Source of the DNA: Alphaproteobacteria bacterium
GTDB taxonomy: Bacteria; Pseudomonadota; Alphaproteobacteria; Rhodobacterales; Rhodobacteraceae
Length of the DNA: 10,525 nucleotides
Reading direction: 5' to 3'
Assembly: GCA_030425945.1 (NCBI GenBank)
Contig: JAUHZL010000060.1
Location: 1-10,525 of the forward strand
Shown: positions 7,996 to 10,525 of the stretch, piece after piece
How the letters are laid out: the number at the start of each line of letters is the position of its first letter
How positions within the stretch are numbered: the first letter of the stretch is position 1
Made by a program: the position numbers and the translations under genes
The notes under the pieces: generated by a model
Database searches by the model: none
What the model was told of the DNA's origin: nothing
The model's input: only the letters and a program-made list of their open reading frames with translations

Positions 7996-8033
7996 GTATT
8001 TTTGCCAAGAAGAAGACAGGGGACGCGCGATGA
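7992..8033 (+). CDS. 13-codon mini-ORF linking soeA and soeB
   Basis: This small open frame encodes MSIFAKKKTGDAR. Its ATG overlaps the soeA stop as ATGA (7992-7995), and its own stop overlaps the soeB start as ATGA (8030-8033). It has a strong, well-placed ribosome binding site, GGAGGG at 7981-7986, five bases before the ATG, while soeB has AGGGG at 8018-8022 within the mini-ORF. The base composition (ATT TTT, AAG AAG AAG, ACA) is poorer in GC than the flanks. It may be a translational-coupling leader or a real basic peptide. Translation is inferred from signals only. Confidence 0.5.
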   Translation: MSIFAKKKTGDAR

Positions 8034-8785
8034 CGGCGCTGCCGGATCGGGTGGAGAAGAAGCTGGGGCTGGTGATCGACCTCGACACCTGCGTCGGCTG
8101 TCATGCCTGCGTGGTGGCCTGCAAGGGCTGGAACGACCAGGGCTACGGCGCGCCGCTGAGCGACCAGGACCCCTATGGCGCGGCGCCCTCGGGAACCTTC
8201 CTGAACCGGGTGCATTCCTACGAGATCACGCCGCCCGACGCGCCCGCGCAGATCGTGCATTTCCCGAAGTCCTGCCTGCACTGCGACGACGCGCCCTGCG
8301 TCACGGTCTGCCCGACCGGCGCGAGCTACAAGCGCCGCGAGGACGGGATCGTGCTGGTCAACGAAAGCGCCTGCATCGGCTGCGGCCTGTGCGCCTGGGC
8401 CTGCCCCTATGGCGCGCGCGAGATGGACGCGGACGCGGGCGTGATGAAGAAATGCACGCTCTGCGTGGACCGGATCTACAACGAGACCCTGCCCGAGGAG
8501 GACCGCCAGCCGGCCTGCGTGCGGACCTGCCCGGCGGGCGCGCGGCATTTCGGCGACCTGAGCGATCCGGGCTCGGAGGTCTCGCAGCTGGTGGCGGCGC
8601 GCGGCGGGCTGGACCTGATGCCCGAGATGGGCACGAAGCCGGTCAACGCCTACCTGCCGCCGCGCCCGAAGGCCGATGCCGCGCCGGAGTTCGACGTGCT
8701 GGCGCCCTTCCTGGAGCCGGTGGCGGAGGATGCGGGCGGGTTCCTCGGCTGGCTGGACCGGACCCTGTCGAAGATGCCCGGCTGA
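8030..8785 (+). CDS. soeB: Four-cluster [4Fe-4S] ferredoxin subunit, probable SoeB
   Basis: This 251-residue protein is the electron-transfer subunit linking the molybdenum subunit to the membrane anchor, of the DmsB/NrfC/PsrB type. Sixteen cysteines form four cluster motifs: C21/C24/C27/C31, C82/C85/C90/C94, C115/C118/C121/C125, and C142/C145 with C163/C167. As usual for the family the last cysteine of each motif is likely to serve the partner cluster. All sixteen are present, with no sign of a missing or three-iron site. No signal peptide is seen, in keeping with a cytoplasmic position. The start uses the ATGA overlap with the preceding mini-ORF and AGGGG seven bases upstream. The tail after residue 190 is proline-rich and less conserved in style, ending in a short hydrophobic segment (GGFLGWLDRTLSKM). 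Confidence 0.9.
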   Translation: MTALPDRVEKKLGLVIDLDTCVGCHACVVACKGWNDQGYGAPLSDQDPYGAAPSGTFLNRVHSYEITPPDAPAQIVHFPKSCLHCDDAPCVTVCPTGASYKRREDGIVLVNESACIGCGLCAWACPYGAREMDADAGVMKKCTLCVDRIYNETLPEEDRQPACVRTCPAGARHFGDLSDPGSEVSQLVAARGGLDLMPEMGTKPVNAYLPPRPKADAAPEFDVLAPFLEPVAEDAGGFLGWLDRTLSKMPG

Positions 8786-8795
8786 GGAGCGCGCG

Positions 8796-9677
8796 ATGCA
8801 CCCCGCCCCGTCCCTGATCCTGTTCACCACCCTGTCCGGTCTCGGGTTCGGACTGCTGGCCTTCCTGTGCCTCGGCCTGCCGGACGCGCGGGGGCTGACG
8901 GCGGTCCTGTGGTTCGGCGCGGGCTTCGCGCTGGCGGGGGGCGGGCTGCTGGCCTCGACCGCCCATCTCGGCAATCCGCAGCGGGCGTGGCGCGCCTTTA
9001 CCCAGTGGCAGACCAGCTGGCTGAGCCGCGAGGCATGGCTGTCGGTGATGGCCCTCGCCGCGGCGGGCGGCGTGGCGCTGGGGCGCGTTTTCTTCGACCT
9101 GCCGATGACGGGGCTCGGGCCCGTGGCGACCGGGCTGGCGCTGGCCACTGTCGCCTCCACCGCGATGATCTATGCGCAACTGAAGACGGTGCCGCGCTGG
9201 AACCACTGGACCACGCCCGCGCTGTTCCTGTCGATGGCGCTGGCGGGCGGCGCGCTGCTGGCGGGCCAGATGACGGTCGCGCCGGTCCTGCTGCTTCTGG
9301 CGGGTGCGGTGCAACTGCTGGCGTGGCGCACCGGCGACGGGCGCTTCGCGGCGCGCGGGCACGGGCTGGCGAGCGCCACGCGGCTGGAGGGCGGCAGGGT
9401 CCGCAGTTTCGCGCCGCCGCACACCGGGTCGAACTACCTGCTGCGCGAGATGGTGCACCAGGTCGGACGGCGCCACGCGCGCAAGCTGCGGTCGCTGGCG
9501 CTGATCTTCGGATTCCTCGCGCCCGCCTTGCTGTGCCTGACCGCGCATCCGCTGGCGCTGGTGCTGGCGGTGCTCAGCCATGCCGGCGGGGCGATGGCGG
9601 GGCGCTGGTTGTTCTTCGCGGAGGCCGAGCATGTCGTGGGCCTCTATTACGGGTATCACGAGGCGGGCGCGCGATGA
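8796..9677 (+). CDS. soeC: DmsC-like membrane anchor subunit, probable SoeC
   Basis: This 293-residue integral membrane protein anchors the complex and should exchange electrons with the quinone pool. Eight hydrophobic helices are visible near residues 8-28, 34-54, 81-101, 108-128, 140-158, 161-177, 232-250 and 252-274. Family-like signatures are HLGNPQRAWRAFTQWQTSWL (58-76 region) between helices 2 and 3, and FFAEAEHVVGLYYG near the C-terminus. A long soluble loop (about 178-230) separates helices 6 and 7. I start at the ATG at 8796, ten bases after the soeB stop, because AGGAG (8785-8789) lies six bases upstream; the frame is open further 5' inside soeB but that part is a shadow. The DmsC-type eight-helix anchor, rather than the NrfD/PsrC type, is what SoeC proteins carry. 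The stop overlaps the next start. Confidence 0.88.
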   Translation: MHPAPSLILFTTLSGLGFGLLAFLCLGLPDARGLTAVLWFGAGFALAGGGLLASTAHLGNPQRAWRAFTQWQTSWLSREAWLSVMALAAAGGVALGRVFFDLPMTGLGPVATGLALATVASTAMIYAQLKTVPRWNHWTTPALFLSMALAGGALLAGQMTVAPVLLLLAGAVQLLAWRTGDGRFAARGHGLASATRLEGGRVRSFAPPHTGSNYLLREMVHQVGRRHARKLRSLALIFGFLAPALLCLTAHPLALVLAVLSHAGGAMAGRWLFFAEAEHVVGLYYGYHEAGAR

Positions 9678-10525
9678 CGGCGACAATCGGGGTCTTCGGG
9701 CAGCTGGAGGACGGCACCGAGGTGCTGTCGGTGGAGATCGGCACCGGTCCCCTGCGGGTCGGGCTGCTGACCTGGGGCGCGGTGATCCGCGACGTGCGCC
9801 TTTCCGGCGGGCCGGGGCCGCTCACGCTGGGCGGCCCGACGCTGGCAGGCTACCGGGGCCCGATGTCGAGCTTCGGCTCGCTGATCGGGCCGGTGGTCAA
9901 CCGCATCCGCGACGCCGAGGCGCCGATCGGGGGGCGGATGCACCGGTTCGAGGCCAATCTCGACGGGCAGCACACCAAGCACGGCGGCAGCCGCGCCACC
10001 TACAAGCAGGCCTGGCGGCTGATCGAGTCCAGTCCGGACCACGCACTGATGGAGATCCACCTGCCCGATGGACTGTCGGGGTTCCCGGGCAACCGCACGA
10101 TCCGGGCGGACTACCGGGTGACGGGCACGCGGCTCGACATGGTGGTGATCGGAACCACCGACGCGCCGACGCTGATGAACCTCGCCAATCACAGCTACTG
10201 GAACCTCGACGCCAGCGACAGCGTGGCGGGGCACCTGCTGGAGATTGCCGCCGACCGGATCACGGTCAACGGCGACGACCTGATGGTGACCGGCGAGATC
10301 GCCCCGGTCGCGGGCACGCGGCACGATTTCTGCACGGCGCGGCGCTTCGAACCTTCGCCGGAGAACCGCTTCGACGTGAACTACTGCCTGAGCGATGCGC
10401 GGCGGCCGCTGAGTTTCGCGGCGCGTCTGACCGGGCAGCGCGGCGTGACGATGGAGATGTGGACGACCGAGCCGGGGCTGCAGGTCTTCGATCTGGGGAC
10501 CTTCGACACCGCGCCGGATCCCGGA
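9674..10525 (+). CDS. Aldose 1-epimerase (mutarotase) family protein, 3' end outside window
   Basis: The gene starts at the ATGA overlap with soeC and stays open to the last base, giving 284 residues of an expected 320-350. The family interconverts the alpha and beta anomers of aldoses in a beta-sandwich fold. Catalytic signatures are present: HGG with H103, NHSYWNL with H173 (family catalytic acid), D234 in FDVNYCL and E266 in TTEPGLQVF (catalytic base). The substrate-binding arginine region appears as GPVVNRIRDA (about 76-85). The missing end should carry only the last strands. Cotranscription with the oxidoreductase genes is strongly suggested by the 4-base overlap, with GAGG at about 9660-9663 as a possible ribosome binding site. 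Galactose, glucose, arabinose or a sulfosugar could be the substrate; sequence alone does not decide. Confidence 0.9.
   Translation, partial: MTATIGVFGQLEDGTEVLSVEIGTGPLRVGLLTWGAVIRDVRLSGGPGPLTLGGPTLAGYRGPMSSFGSLIGPVVNRIRDAEAPIGGRMHRFEANLDGQHTKHGGSRATYKQAWRLIESSPDHALMEIHLPDGLSGFPGNRTIRADYRVTGTRLDMVVIGTTDAPTLMNLANHSYWNLDASDSVAGHLLEIAADRITVNGDDLMVTGEIAPVAGTRHDFCTARRFEPSPENRFDVNYCLSDARRPLSFAARLTGQRGVTMEMWTTEPGLQVFDLGTFDTAPDPG

Noticed and set aside
3643..8088. A 1481-codon open frame on the - strand running from serine deaminase through the antisense of soeA.
   Set aside because: Only the last 470 codons encode a recognisable protein. The rest is low-complexity, Arg/His/Gly/Pro-rich antisense of a clear soeA coding region, which is common in high-GC genomes because stops are rare in that frame.
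8024..9682. The same 15 bases, CGCGCGATGACGGCG, at the soeB start (8024-8038) and the epimerase start (9668-9682).
   Set aside because: Both are ATGA junctions opening with Met-Thr-Ala in GC-only context; chance plus codon preference explains it, and the downstream proteins are unrelated.
8643..9686. A 347-codon - strand open frame opposite soeC.
   Set aside because: The translation is Arg/Gln-rich antisense; the + strand frame has eight clear helices and family motifs.

Overview
The window reads as a stretch of a GC-rich (about 70% by eye) alphaproteobacterial chromosome, most likely Rhodobacterales/Rhodobacteraceae. This rests on codon use dominated by G/C third positions, tight ATGA overlaps between genes, and the gene families present (YbbA/YbbP-type ABC exporter, one-chain iron-sulfur serine deaminase, SoeABC-type molybdoenzyme). 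It is inference from composition and family resemblance, not from a marker gene. I see no rRNA, tRNA, CRISPR array, insertion sequence or phage gene.

Layout. (1) Positions 1-3007, + strand: the 3' part of an ABC ATPase gene and a complete two-FtsX-domain permease gene, joined by an ATGA overlap. (2) 3008-3096: a compact regulatory stretch with a GC palindrome, a canonical intrinsic terminator and a candidate promoter that overlap one another. (3) 3097-3594, +: a small predicted secreted protein of unknown function. (4) 3595-3642: a short convergent gap with a hairpin. (5) 3643-5055, - strand: L-serine ammonia-lyase with all four expected cluster cysteines, including the C-terminal one. (6) 5056-5208: a divergent control region holding three helically phased AACCGA repeats. 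(7) 5209-10525, +: a tightly packed operon with a molybdopterin catalytic subunit, a 13-codon mini-ORF, a four-cluster ferredoxin subunit, a DmsC-like membrane anchor and an aldose 1-epimerase family gene that runs off the window end.

How the genes work together. The three oxidoreductase subunits form a complete membrane-bound complex: the Mo/4Fe-4S catalytic subunit passes electrons through four 4Fe-4S clusters to an eight-helix quinone-reactive anchor. The catalytic subunit has no Tat signal, so the complex should face the cytoplasm. Together with the sequence style this best fits the cytoplasmic sulfite dehydrogenase SoeABC; a polysulfide/thiosulfate or DMSO reductase relative is the main alternative. 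The epimerase gene is coupled to soeC by ATGA, which is an odd partner for a sulfite oxidase and invites a sulfosugar hypothesis. Serine deaminase (serine to pyruvate and ammonia) is transcribed away from the operon and shares its control region. The ABC exporter is a separate unit ended by its own terminator.

The most interesting items are the overlapping promoter/terminator before the secreted protein, the phased repeats in the divergent region, the mini-ORF with strong ribosome binding sites on both sides of its overlaps, and the epimerase in the soe operon. None is proof of a new system.
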